In this document: piece after piece, positions 11,323 to 34,362 of the stretch | Numbering within the stretch: position 1 is the first letter of the stretch | Layout: each line of letters begins with the position of its first letter | Assembly (NCBI GenBank): GCA_951799445.1 | Contig: OX637295.1 | Span: 8,370,001-8,434,000 of the forward strand | DNA: 64,000 nt | Direction of reading: 5' to 3' | DNA from: Pseudisothecium myosuroides | Lineage: Eukaryota > Streptophyta > Bryopsida > Hypnales > Lembophyllaceae | Program-made: the position numbers and the translations under genes | The notes under the pieces: model-generated | Databases searched by the model: none | The model's input: only the letters and a program-made list of their open reading frames with translations | What the model was told of the DNA's origin: nothing

Positions 11323-12778
11323 TTAACCCCTAAAATTCCATAACTATATTTTCACCAAAAGCGCTCCAAAACTGCCATTTCTAGTAGAAGTACCACATTT
11401 TAAGACACATGTAACCATATGATCTTGTAGTATTCTAACTTGAAAACATATGGAAAAACATTTTGAAATTTTGATTGCATGGATTGCAAGATATGAGCTT
11501 TTGAATTCACTGAAATCTTTTTTTTAGTCTTGCAATAAATAGGGCAAGTGCTTTTTACAAGCTCACATTTGTATGAAAAAGTATCCAAAATGGTGGTGCT
11601 TCTTTGGATTCATTTTTCAAGGCAAGTTGGCTACATGCTTGAAAATTTTCAAATCATTTGGAATTGTACAACATATAGGAAAAAAAGGGTAAGTAGAAAG
11701 AAGTAGAGAGTGATTCAATATACAAAATAGTTAGGAATTTAGTTGTGGAATTGAAAAATGCCAATCCCAATGGTTGCAATGTTGTAATAAACAATCTACA
11801 TCTTATGATTTTATTTTTTTCAAAAAATATTGAAAATTGAGTATTAAAATAAAGGACTTCAAAGTTTATTTTAGAGTAGAGAATCCATAACTGCCCGCAA
11901 ATAAAAACTCTTCATAATTTTCATCTCATTGATTAAAATGGAATGATTCAAAGCTTTTCATATACATATAAATCTAGAATACCAATTTCAAATTTTTGTT
12001 TTAAGAAAGTGATTTTTAAAATACGTCCAAATTGCCCATTTATGAAAAAAGTAACCGTTAGAAGAAAAATGGGCCCTCGGGATGGCTGTGAGTTCCCGAA
12101 CAGCAAGGAACGCTGTCCGAGAAAACGAAAAAAAAAATTGTAAAAAAAATTAAAAAAAATAAAAAAAAATAAAAAAAAATAAAAATTCTTTTGGCCAGCA
12201 AACGGGGAGCCTGATCAGGCCAGCGAACTGGCGGGACAGTTCACTAAAATAATTTTAAAAATATTAAAATAATATTAATATTAAAATAAATACAAAATTT
12301 CAAAATTCTAAAATCTGATGCTGAAATTATCCTCGTCAGCCAGAATCATTACTTTATTATTATTTTATTTATTATTTTATTATTTTTAATATTTTTTAAA
12401 TATTTTTTAATATTTTTTAATATTTTTTAATATTTTTAAATTTTTAAATTTTTATTTTGTTGTAGCCACTATTCATCTATGATGATGAATAGTAGCCATT
12501 GTCCCTCAAAGGGGCTGTGAGTTCCATTGTGGGGAACTCACAGTCCCTTTGCAAAGGGAAGGTGCCCTCCCGAGGGTCCATTTTTCTTCTAATGATATTA
12601 GCCGCCATAACTTTTGACACATATTTTTAAATGTCATGAAATTTAGTGCCTATGAAGATATTCTTTGTTCATACCTTCTATTAAAATTTTGTCCTAAAAT
12701 ATGCAAATCATCATTCATACTAGCTTGCCTAAAATTGCTATGTGGCCAAAACATACAGTCTGGTGTTTTAGGGGTTAA
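11323..12778. mobile_element. TTAA element B with nested MITE (1456 bp)
   Basis: Ends TTAACCCCTAAAATTCC and, reversed, TTAACCCCTAAAACACC. The terminal-proximal block caaaactgccatttct is shared with other members. It carries an inserted 535-bp MITE (12058-12592), which explains its extra length. A ~120-bp block at 11565-11690 recurs inverted at ~52195-52325 in element J. Confidence 0.75.
12058..12592. mobile_element. MITE with TTAGAAGAAAAATGG ends (535 bp), nested
   Basis: Inverted ends TTAGAAGAAAAATGGGCCCT and TTAGAAGAAAAATGGACCCT. The subterminal regions also pair (gtgagttcc). The core is an extremely AT-rich (aaaaat)n / (attattttat)n stretch. The flanks fit a TA target duplication. Confidence 0.75.
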
Positions 12779-13515
12779 TTTTACTTTGTAACGTCATTTG
12801 TGGATACTAAGTGTCTAATAGATGATAGAAAAAACTTCTATGTAATACAAAATGTTCATCTTTTGAACTTTGTGTGAAAAAGGAAGGTCTGGCACAGTAG
12901 TTTTACCTCAAATGAATGCTCTTGATTTTTTTAAACCAAATAATTCACACGGTATGAATCATTCAATTTTGATTAATGAGATGAAAATTACAACATTACA
13001 ACCATTAGAATTGGCCTTTTTCAATTCCATAACTCAATCCTTAACAATTTATTATAGTAAATCATTCAGTATTTCTTTCTATATACTATTTTTTTAAAAC
13101 ATAAATATGAATTATTTTTTGTCAAAATTTTTTATTTGTATTTCCAACTTATTTCTTCACTTATATTATGGAGACTGAGTTGCAAGTTGTCGAATGTATA
13201 CATTTTTGGATAAAGAGTTTGAAAGTTGAAAACTAACCATTTGGAAAGAGTTGAAAATACTTCTTTTGAAATTCAAGCATCATGATCTTGCAATTAGTGA
13301 GGTTTCTTATTTTAAAATTTTAGAAGGGTGTACTTTGACAAAGTAATAAGTGAACTAAAGGATTACCTATAGTTAGATTTGTTAAAATATAAATATAAAT
13401 GAAGATATTAGCCTTGCTTTCAAATCTAGTATTTGAAACAATTTTGGACCTCTAAATATAAAAGAACTTTAGGGATAAATTAAACAAATGATTCACACGA
13501 TACCCAAAATGATGC
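12779..13515. other. AT-rich stretch, nothing recognised
   Basis: A 75-codon frame (12870-13097) shows no family resemblance. No element ends were found. Confidence 0.35.
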
Positions 13516-13886
13516 ATTAGAGAAAATTTGGGCCTTCGGAAGGTTGCTCCACAACCCTCCAAGGTACCTTGAAATTTGTTTTTTTTGGGGCTGAAAATAC
13601 CAATTTTTTCCCTATTCCCACCCACCTGAAATTGCAGTGGCAGTAGCGTAGGAATCAAGTTCTACGAGTTAAATTTTTTTTTTAATTAATTTTTTTTAAA
13701 TCTTTAAAAATATCTTTAAAAATAAAATATAAAATAAAATAAAATCGCAAAATCTGACTGTTTCGGCGAGCAGTTAGCTTGGCTGACTACTCATTGCGGC
13801 ACATTTTGTAGTGACGGACCAAGCTTTGAAATCGTTTGGTTTGTCATTCCGGACCAGCTCTCCGAAGGGCTGAAATTTCCTCTAAT
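13516..13886. mobile_element. MITE with ATTAGAG ends (371 bp)
   Basis: Ends ATTAGAGAAAATTTGGGCC and a right end of GAAATTTCCTCTAAT. The body matches the copy at 3441-3803 in opposite orientation (aaggtacc, cagtggcagtagc, gtttcggcgagcag). Confidence 0.75.
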
Positions 13887-14490
13887 GGATTTCCAAGGTG
13901 ACTAGCCCGGCATTCCAAAGTAATTGGATAAGCGACAAGTTCCACCTTCACCTCTAGATCCTTGGAATATAATGTGAAACAAATAACCCTAGAAAAACAT
14001 GTTGGTCACCATGGAAATCATCCTCTTTAGTATAGTGTGAATCATCTACTTAAAAAATAATCAAGAGCACTCCTTGGAGGTCAAACTAGTGTGCCAAATA
14101 CCTCCCCTTTTCATCCAAAGTTTCAGGGATAAATATTTGCACGTTTGTCTTAAGTGGAGGATTCTTTGTCATTCATCCAACACAACCGTTCAAGGACCCT
14201 GGAAATCATTTGTTTTCATTACCGTGTAAATCATTGGCTTAAGAAATAGCAAAAGCATTCATTGAAAGTCAGACTACTATAGAAGACCTCCCTTTTTCAC
14301 AACAAAATTCCAAGGATGAGTAGTTGCATTTATGTCCTACACAAGAGATTCTCTGTCATTCATCAAACGCGGAACGCCTCCACCTTGACGTTGAAGGGTT
14401 GATGTCCGCAACAACGTCAGTTATAGGGTCAAAAAGTATGAAATTCATTTCTGACACAATTAGTAAGTTGGTTGGTTTCCAACTTTCCAT
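13887..14490. other. No gene recognised
   Basis: A loosely repeated block (ctccctttt..., aaatcat, agga-tattgcatttgtct) occurs at ~14100-14165 and ~14285-14350, suggesting an old local duplication of ~180 bp. Confidence 0.35.
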
Positions 14491-14661
14491 AGTAGGACGT
14501 TAAATCCATTGCACACTCCAAATTAGCTAAGTGAGGTCAACAACATATCCTAGAAATAACAAAAAATAGGGGGCTATTTTTTTAATCTTTATCCCGGATT
14601 CTTGCGTTTTCACCCTGTTGGTCCCACTTTGTGAAAGGGATTTAATCATTTAATGTCTTGC
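14491..14661. mobile_element. Mutator-like MITE (171 bp)
   Basis: Flanked by CTTTCCAT on both sides (14483-14490, 14662-14669). The ends (agtaggacgttaaat / atttaatgtcttgc) match the family at 20354-20616. Confidence 0.7.
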
Positions 14662-14716
14662 CTTTCCATGCATGTTCTTGGCCTCCCTTCAAAACACGTT
14701 TATTAGGGTTGTTGTT

Positions 14717-14905
14717 TTTTGAAACAAATGAAATGGGATTTCATTGCCAGGGAAAGAATTACAAAACCACCAGTCACAAGTGGCCGTAGGACGTTAAACC
14801 AGCACAATATAGGGGGCTCTTTTTTTACATTTATCCCCCTAATTTCTGCATTTTCACCCTGCTCGTTCCACTTTGTGGGATGGGTTTAATCCTTTAGTGA
14901 CTGTG
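14717..14905. mobile_element. LINE tail (minus) next to a Mutator-like MITE fragment
   Basis: Positions 14717-14786 hold the antisense LINE tail (acaaatgaaatgggatttca ... ccaccagtcacaagtggcc). Positions 14787-14905 hold a partial copy of the gtaggacgttaaa family. No clean target duplication was seen. Confidence 0.55.
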
Positions 14906-15651
14906 GTTGATTTGGGAGGCGAATGTAGTTTTTGAATACAAATTTGGAAAAGGGAAATTTCATCACTACTTCAAGGAAGTAATCCCAGATTTGACCGTAG
15001 GAATTGATGTTGTAGGCTTTATCCATGAAAAAAAACAAAAAGTGAACATCATCTGACGGTGCAATTGTTGTGAGTGATCTTCAAAGTGTGATGCATTGAA
15101 GTAGCCTTCAGCTAAAGCAACATAATACATTATTGTCCATAACTTTTGAAACATGCCTCCACAATTCATGGGATTGCTGGGGCAACTTTTCTATTGTTCT
15201 TAGGCATCAATTTCAAATAGAATTACATGAGTTGCTAAATATATATGCAACTTAGAAGGTATGACTCAAGTCGGCCCTCTTGTCTTTGAACAAGCACAGT
15301 TACCTTGTTATCGCACATAATTCTCTGAAACTGGATTTGTTTGGAGTGCATGTTGAAGCTCTATTTGCGTTACTTTTTGAGTTTTTCCCTGAATTGAGGG
15401 CAATAAAAGACAAAAAATCCAAAATTCGACCAAAAAGTGGTCAACCAGTCACTAAAGAGTTAACGTCCTCCCAAGTGGCCTGGTTGGACAACAAAGGGAC
15501 GCAAAAAGGACAGATGCAAAGACACAGAACAAAGGAGGGGCTGAGGCACACACACTTATCAGTCAGTTTGAGAAATTCAAAAGCCCCTGGAATAAGCTTA
15601 GCTCCAGTAACTTTGTATGGGAGCCAGGGAGGGAATGAAAAGTCTTCTAAA
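14906..15651. other. No gene recognised
   Basis: A 182-codon frame (15280-15828) runs through the LINE tail and polyA below, so it is a chance opening. At ~15465-15500 an antisense-looking hairpin block (caagtggcctggttggac) suggests a second, opposite LINE-tail remnant. Confidence 0.35.
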
Positions 15652-15740
15652 ATCCCACCAGGCCACTTGTGGTTGGTGGTTTTGTATCTTTCTTTAGCAA
15701 TGAAATTCCATTTCATTTCTTTAAAAAAAAAAATCTTCAA
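15652..15740 (+). mobile_element. 5'-truncated LINE tail with polyA
   Basis: ccaccaggccacttgtggtt... then caatgaaattccatttcatt and A(11). An imperfect duplication tcttctaaaa / tcttcaaaaa flanks it. Confidence 0.65.
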
Positions 15741-15834
15741 AAATCACAACCATCCCACGTACAGTACTGGCTGGCATTGGGGGTGTCAGGGTTCAGGAAC
15801 TGGAATTTTTGAAACAAATGAGACATAATTTCAT

Positions 15835-16101
15835 GGAGGACATTAAGTAGTGCCCACCAAAGTGGGCCCTACAGGCCAAATTTACCTCGGGGAAAACGCA
15901 AAATTTTTTTATTTGCCACAATTTATTTTTTTTGCAAATTTTGAATTCATATTTGCAGTCAAAGACCCCAAATTAGTTATGAGAGGTCTACAACATACCC
16001 TAGGCACGGCACAAAATAGGGGCTTTTTTTTACATTTGTCCCAAAGAACACAAAATTCACCCCTCAGGGCCCACTTTGATGGGCATGATTTAACGTCTTG
16101 C
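15835..16101. mobile_element. Mutator-like MITE (267 bp)
   Basis: Long inverted ends: GGAGGACATTAAG...GCCCACCAAAGTGGGCCCT and reversed GCAAGACGTTAAAT...GCCCATCAAAGTGGGCCCT. The flanks aatttcatg / aaattcatt fit a ~9-bp duplication. Same family as 20354-20616. Confidence 0.7.
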
Positions 16102-16192
16102 AAATTCATTGCATGGAATGGACATTGGAATTTATTAGAAATCATCGATAACTTAACCAACTATTGATAGGCAAAAGATTGGATTTACTCAT

Positions 16193-16640
16193 ATGCCACA
16201 CTTTGTATCGTGCAGTAAGGTAATAGGCTCAAAAATCACTCATTTAAGGGTTGTTCCGCCCTTTTCATGTATTTCTTTGGATGGAAATATTTTTAGCTCA
16301 TTTTTCAAACAAAGAGAAATAGATGAGGAATCTCAACCAAGTGGTTTCGTATTTTTCCAAACATTTTTGAATTACTTATGAATTTTCAAATGAGTTGGGT
16401 TGTAGGTCCCTATTTATGACCCTAGGTCTTCTATAATCCATTCACTTGCAACTCTAAAGAAAGATGGAGAAAGCAAAGAGAATGATTGGCTCTTGCAATT
16501 GATAATGTTATTTTCCTTGATTCATTCAATGACTATAGAGGTCAATTTTAGAACCACCGCATGTCCTTTTCACAACCATTTATAGGGGCGGTTCTTAATG
16601 TCTGTGCGATTCTTGAGTCAGCCCTGTTACCTTAGCTAAT
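16193..16640. repeat. Unclassified repeat, partner of 46338-46733
   Basis: The reverse complement of 16325-16510 aligns with 46440-46650 (aagagccaatcatt, cttgcaa, agacctagg-gtca, ttcaaaaa). The ends are not defined here. Confidence 0.5.
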
Positions 16641-17176
16641 CTCACTGCAATTTAGGAGCTCAAAAGTAGTAAAATTAGGTTGCCAGAGAGCATCTCAATA
16701 AACAGTCCTTTTATCGGCAAACACAAGGGCATTCCACAAGACTCGCTTAGTGTCGGTCTTTTTTTAGAACTAATCAATCCAATGCAAAGCCGGCAACCCA
16801 AACGTCAAATGGACTTTTTTGCATTATAAAAAAAAAAAAAAAATCTACATTAAAATAAGACTTTACATTGAACAAGGTTGAATTGATTGGCACACTTAAC
16901 AATGTGGAAAAGGATTGATAATCATGATTATTTCTACGAGGAGCCAACTTGCGGGCCCTTCACATTTTGCAAATTTTACGGATCCAAGGGGGCACATACT
17001 GAGACCGTGGAAGTGCCGGATCCCATAACGTTTGCATTGGAGCGCAATTTTTTTTACAAACTACTTTTTGCTTGGCGTAGTGCTGATATCGACACTGTTA
17101 CAGTGCGCACTACAAATGCTCTTATCCCAACATAATTTCTTTACAAGCCATCAAAGTCAACAAATACTTCTACAGA
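16641..17176. other. No gene recognised
   Basis: Contains an A(16) run near 16829. The following 82-codon frame (16887-17135) has no recognised family. Confidence 0.35.
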
Positions 17177-17570
17177 TATAGTAGAACCTCCCTAACTTGT
17201 TCCTATAAAAGCCGTTAAACCTCTGCAAGCTGATGTTGTTAGGTCAGTCCTGGACTTGTCTCCAATACAAAGGTTACACTAGAAGAAAACTGTGTTAAAT
17301 TCCCTGAAAACGCGTCACCTTGTTTTTGATGAGTTCCCATTTTAAAACACAGAAAAAATGCAGTCAAAACGCAGAAAACTGCGTTTTTGGCTTTTCCTTT
17401 TCGTTTTGAAACAGGAACTCAACGAAAACAAGGTGACGCGATTTCAGGGAATGTAACGTAGTTTTCTTCTAGTATTATGATAAAAATGACCGTCCATGAA
17501 CAAATAAACCTCTTTAAGCTAATTTTGTCAAACGAGCTTGGGCCTATTGGTTTAGAGAGGTTCTACTGTA
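17177..17570. mobile_element. MITE with TA(T/C)AGTAGAACCTC ends, interrupted
   Basis: Left tatagtagaacctccctaa, right reversed tacagtagaacctctctaaa. The termini resemble widespread plant TA-type (mariner/Stowaway-like) MITEs. A second MITE (17279-17472) lies inside it. Confidence 0.7.
17279..17472. mobile_element. Palindromic MITE with CTAGAAGAAAACT ends (194 bp)
   Basis: The arms (ttccctgaaaacgcgtcacc... and ggtgacgcgatttcaggga) pair along most of the length. Same termini as 48293-48485. A TA target duplication is likely. Confidence 0.8.
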
Positions 17571-17589
17571 TTTCCATTTGTACACATGG

Positions 17590-18283
17590 AGGTTAATGAT
17601 CTTAATTACAACAATACCTAATTCAAAAGTTATGAATTCTTGTAGAAAAACAACAAATATTTATAGTAGAAGCTTCTTGTTTTGCGGGCAATCTTAGTAG
17701 ATTTTTGAAAAAATAATTTATTGAATCTATTTTTTAATTCAATTTTAGCAATTTATAAAAGAAATTGCACATAATTTAGTTTCCTTTCTAAAACAATCTC
17801 AACATTGGAATTAGATAGTATGTTTCAATTCCATCTTAGAGTTATCAACAATTTAGTTTTTCCTTCTATCTCATATCTATTTTGACTTAACAATGTTTGA
17901 AGGAATGAAAATTATAAGATTTTTCTTAGAAAAATATTTTTTGAACCCTCAACTCAATTATTTACTATAATTTTTTTTTAAATTAATAACTTGTGGTAAA
18001 AAAAATTTAAGTTAGAAGGATATAAAGCCCTCCAATCTAGGAAGGCTAGGTTCAAAAAACATATATTCTTCACTTTAAAGTTTAAATACATATATCTTGT
18101 GATTGGTGTGGCAAATTTTTTTGAAGTTTCTTCCAAACATTCTCATATTAGTATTATTAGTACAAGATCCTACAATTGGATATGCAAAGAAACAAATGTT
18201 TAAATTTTTTGTTGTTTGTATTGAAAATGGCAATTTTTAGTACTTTTTAACAAAAAAATGGCCTTGGGACTTCAAGGGGTTAA
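17590..18283. mobile_element. TTAA element C, 5'-truncated
   Basis: The right end ggccttgggacttcaaggggTTAA and the internal blocks (cttctatctcatat, aggaatgaaaatta, gatcctacaattgg) match element A. The left end is not recognisable. Confidence 0.6.
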
Positions 18284-19017
18284 CCATTATTGATCTAAAG
18301 GGCTAGAGTATTTTCAAAATGGGCCAAAAGTGGATACAAGCATGCTTAGGGTACCCCATAAACATCATCAGACAATAAAATTCAGTAAAATTTATTTCTT
18401 TAATATAGATTAAGTTACAAATCTTGTTGTAAAAATTTAATTTTAATACAAATTTGCTTGCTTTAAGTAGAATACAATATAGAATCATCCAAAAAAATTT
18501 CCAATAATTGATTAAATTTGTTAATTTGATTCTTGTAGCCAGTAGCCCCATTCATGATTTTGTCACAGTCATCATTTTTCATTCACGAATTAAAAAATAT
18601 ATACATATATTTAGTAGAAAGTGTTTTCAAATTACTTTGTTGGTTTATGATGTTTTAATAACCAATTGTAGTCATTTATAACTTGATATGAAATATTAAC
18701 TATTTTTTATTATTTTTCAAATCATCTTAAATATCATAAGGAGGGGCTACATTTAAAAGAAATTCAAAATTGAAGATTCTTTTGGATTTCATAATTGAAC
18801 ATGAATTTAAGTGAATTTTAAAGTAGTCAATAGGCAAAAACATCATAATAAAATTCTTGTATAAACATGTATATTTTCTATTGATATATTATCGGCTACT
18901 AAACCCTAATAAATATGAAAATTAAAGATTTAAGAATTTTTTATTTATAAAGATGATTTGACTATGTGAGTTTTAATAATAACCAATGTTTTTAAAATTT
19001 TACTCTCATTTTTATTT
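18284..19017. other. AT-rich stretch between two TTAA-type remnants
   Basis: An aagcatgctt-gggtac string at ~18341 is repeated inverted at ~19076, perhaps marking the ends of a further decayed element. No gene. Confidence 0.35.
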
Positions 19018-19759
19018 GTTAAATAGGCTAATTGAAAATTATTTCATTCTTGATTGCTTGGTTCTTGACTAGTGTACCCCAAGCATGCTTATATACAACT
19101 ACTAAAATTTGAACAATTTGTTTGCTCACTTTTTCTTGAGATCGGATATAATGTAACCATAGGATCTTGAAGTTCACATTGAGAGTGAGCACCTCAAAAA
19201 AATTTAGATTATTCGACCGCAAGGTTTAGGAGATATTTAGGTTTGAAGTTTTATTTGGGTCAATGAAAATACAAGGTACTAAAGGTAGTGCACTTTGAAA
19301 GAGCATACTTTGTGAAAATATTTCAAAATGATGCCTTTTTGTGCTCAGTGAAAGATTAGAGACTTGAAAATATATATGTAAAATTTCACAACATTCCAAG
19401 CATTTTTTAATTCATAGTGGAGCTTGCAAAGCATGGTGGTCACTGAAATGAGAGTAGTATTTGTAAAAAAACCAAGAATGTGACACTTGCCTACTTGCCT
19501 TTTCTTTAAAATCCTTGGATCTTCCATTTCAAGATGGATCTACCCTTTTTGAGGTGGGCAAGAATCACATTGGTTGGTTGACTTTTTAGACCATGCCAAG
19601 ACTAAACCCAAAAAATGAAATGTAAACTATACTATACCATTTAACTTTGAAAAATTCCATAAGGATTTTTATTTAAAAAAAAATCAAAACTAAAAAATGG
19701 GCAGCTCAAAAAAGAGGGGTAGCAACCAAAAAATGATCACTTGGGTCATTAGGGGTTAA
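19018..19759. mobile_element. Diverged TTAA element D
   Basis: The right end cattaggggTTAA and an internal accataggatcttgaag block relate it to the family. The left boundary is uncertain. Confidence 0.45.
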
Positions 19760-19814
19760 CTAAAGGAATTGGGGTTGCGTGACAAGCCATCTAAGATAAT
19801 TTCATTAAGTGTAG

Positions 19815-21720
19815 GGAGAGCCCTTGCCTCATTGGTAAAACAATGTCATAAATTTGTTGTAGATCCTATTACCATACCTTGAGGTTAGATTTGCAAGACC
19901 CTGTACAAAGTTATTTACTTTTTGGTTGCATTTCCTTTTGTGAACTGGATATAGGATTTTTGGCATTTCGCTTCCCAAGATTTTGAATATTTTGTGACCT
20001 TTAGCAACAAGGTCCTCACAACTTTACTGCATTACTCAAGGCTTTGTCAAATCTGTTGTGATGCTTTATAGCAGGGTCTTTGTAGCTTTATTGCGTAACT
20101 CATGGCTTATTTGGTACTTGCGACTTATTTTTCATTTTTCATTTTTTTAGGATTCAAATTATTTTCATTAATATTTCTATACTATATAGTTATTACATGT
20201 TATAATTTTTGAAAATTTCATTGCGTGCCATGTTTAATTGTAATTTGAATTATCTTTGAATAAATCAGACCCAAGTGTAGGGTAGTGCAATGGACACTAT
20301 TGTCCATGGTCATTTTTCTATTGTAACTTAAGCTTGGCTAACTTAACTTATTACAAGACGCTAAAATGTCTTTGAAGGTGGGCCCAACAAGATAAATTTG
20401 GAATTCTCTGGGGTAAAAGTAAAAAAAAGCCCCTTATTTTGTGTTGTTCTAGGGTATGTTATAGAACCTTCTTAGCTAATTTGGGGTCTCTGATTGCAAA
20501 TATGAATTCAGAATTTAAAATTTTAAAAAAATGTAACAAATAAAAAATCCTGCGTTTTTCACGGGGTAAATGCGGCCCGCAGCGCCCACCTTCAAAGGCA
20601 ACATTTAGCGTCCTCCTAACTTATTAGGCTGCGTGTCTGCCCCTGGCGTTTCATCCATGTCAGGGACTGCAGTGGAGCCCCCAGCCTGACTCATTGGGTA
20701 CAAACAGAATAGCAGGCGCCAGGCGGCTTGTTTTCCATCACATCTGAACTGTCTGCAACATCTGAACTGTCTGTAACCCAGAACTTTGTCATCAATCACA
20801 TTGTGTATGATTGTGGCGTACGAATTGCAGACTTGTTTTTCATCACATCTGAAGTGTCTGTAACCCGTTTCATTTGTTTCAATAAAAGGAAAGGAAAGAA
20901 AAGAAGTGTCTGTAACCCAGTTGTCATCAATCACATTGTACAAGCATATGATATGGTAGAACTACCCATTCTTGACCAGGGAGTCATACCCAACCTGGAG
21001 GGTGCAATTATTCCAACCAAGGCTGGAACATATTTGCAATCAAAGTTTGGAAAGTGTTTTTTTCTCTTTTTTTAGGTTGGGACTAATAAGGTCATGACAC
21101 ATGTCATAAAGTAGTGAGCAAGAAGGGAGGAAGTAGTGAGCAGGAAAGTGGTTCTTTGAATGATTGGAATTGAAAGACTCTATCCATTGAAAACGGGTTC
21201 AATCCGACTTTTGACTTCCAAAACTCATAATACTTTCAATTCAAGGCATACAATTACCCAAAAAATTGCAATCCTCCTGATTTCTATGACAACTTTCTAC
21301 ATGGCAAAAAATTTACATTGCTTTATACTACTCTAAAACATGCGCGGAATTGCTTAAGTGATCGACTATGGGTAGTTCTACCATAGTTTTTTATTAGCAT
21401 CTGCATCATTGGTAGGGGCCTCATCCCTGTGACTAGTATGTTTACTAAAGGATGCTGACACTGAAACACTCGGAATGTGTTATAGCCTTGCAACTCGAGT
21501 GGCAGAAGGTATCATGGCTAGTTATCTTCTTGGCTACTCATCTTGAGAAAGAATCGAGGAAAGAATAACAAATTATACACCTGGTGTTCCATGTCAATGG
21601 AAGGACTTATCAGTTACTTCAAGGATTGGGGTCACTGAGGAACCATACAAGACAATTTTGTTCACTACTTATAGGGGTTCCTTTTTAAGGATGCAAAACG
21701 GACCCTGCATCATTGATGTA
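19815..21720. repeat. Unknown 1.4-kb repeat, copy 2
   Basis: Same repeat as 5710-7115, and it ends just before the receptor-kinase promoter. Relative to copy 1 it has ~400 extra bases at ~19872-20282 and a Mutator-like MITE at 20354-20616, and it lacks the LINE tail. Confidence 0.7.
20354..20616. mobile_element. Mutator-like MITE (263 bp) with 10-bp target duplication
   Basis: Perfect TAACTTATTA at 20344-20353 and 20617-20626. Inverted ends contain gacgctaaa-tgt-tttgaaggtgggc. Copy 1 of the host repeat lacks it. The duplication length is characteristic of Mutator-like transposons. Confidence 0.82.
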
Positions 21721-21887
21721 AACAATCTTATGATGTACATCAGAAATTCCTAGTTTCCTGCTCACTAAAAATCTAAAATATGTGAGTTACCGAGATTACG
21801 TACTTTCAAGGTAGCTCCAGTGGAGTTAAAGTCCACCAATGCGCCGAATTGCTGACCTGACCTATGAAGTCTTGTACTGTCTGTCTG

Positions 21888-21894
21888 TATATAT
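21888..21894 (+). promoter_or_regulatory. Possible TATA box of the receptor kinase gene
   Basis: tatatat ~375 bp before the start codon, at the end of the repeat and at the start of a less AT-rich leader. Assigned by position and composition only. Confidence 0.35.
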
Positions 21895-22267
21895 GCTCCG
21901 TCCAGCACTCATCGGTGACCTATTTCTTAGTTAGTTCGCTGTTTGCTTGTGCAAGCCTGTGTGGTGATCGGTTCCAGAGCAGCAAACTTAGCCTCAGTAC
22001 TCAGTTCCTCTCTGCCCGGGGTGTTTCATCTTCGTCGCTAGCATATGCATTTGAACGTAAGGAGGAGAGACCTTCCAGTGGAGGTACAGGATCCATGAGT
22101 GCAGTTTCCATTTCTTGGCTTGATTCTTGAGTTCGTATTAGTTTCACTAAGTCATAAGTACTGCAGTAGATCGATATCAACCTCCCGCCCGTGCAACCGG
22201 GGCTGTCGTGGCTGGATTTGCAAGTTCTCGATCACTGGTGGAGATAGAGAGTCGTTGCAAGACGGGC

Positions 22268-34362
<12,095 letters not shown>

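Noticed and set aside
15280..15828. 182-codon open frame
   Set aside because: It reads through a LINE tail and its polyA run and matches no family; an opposite-strand frame is also open.
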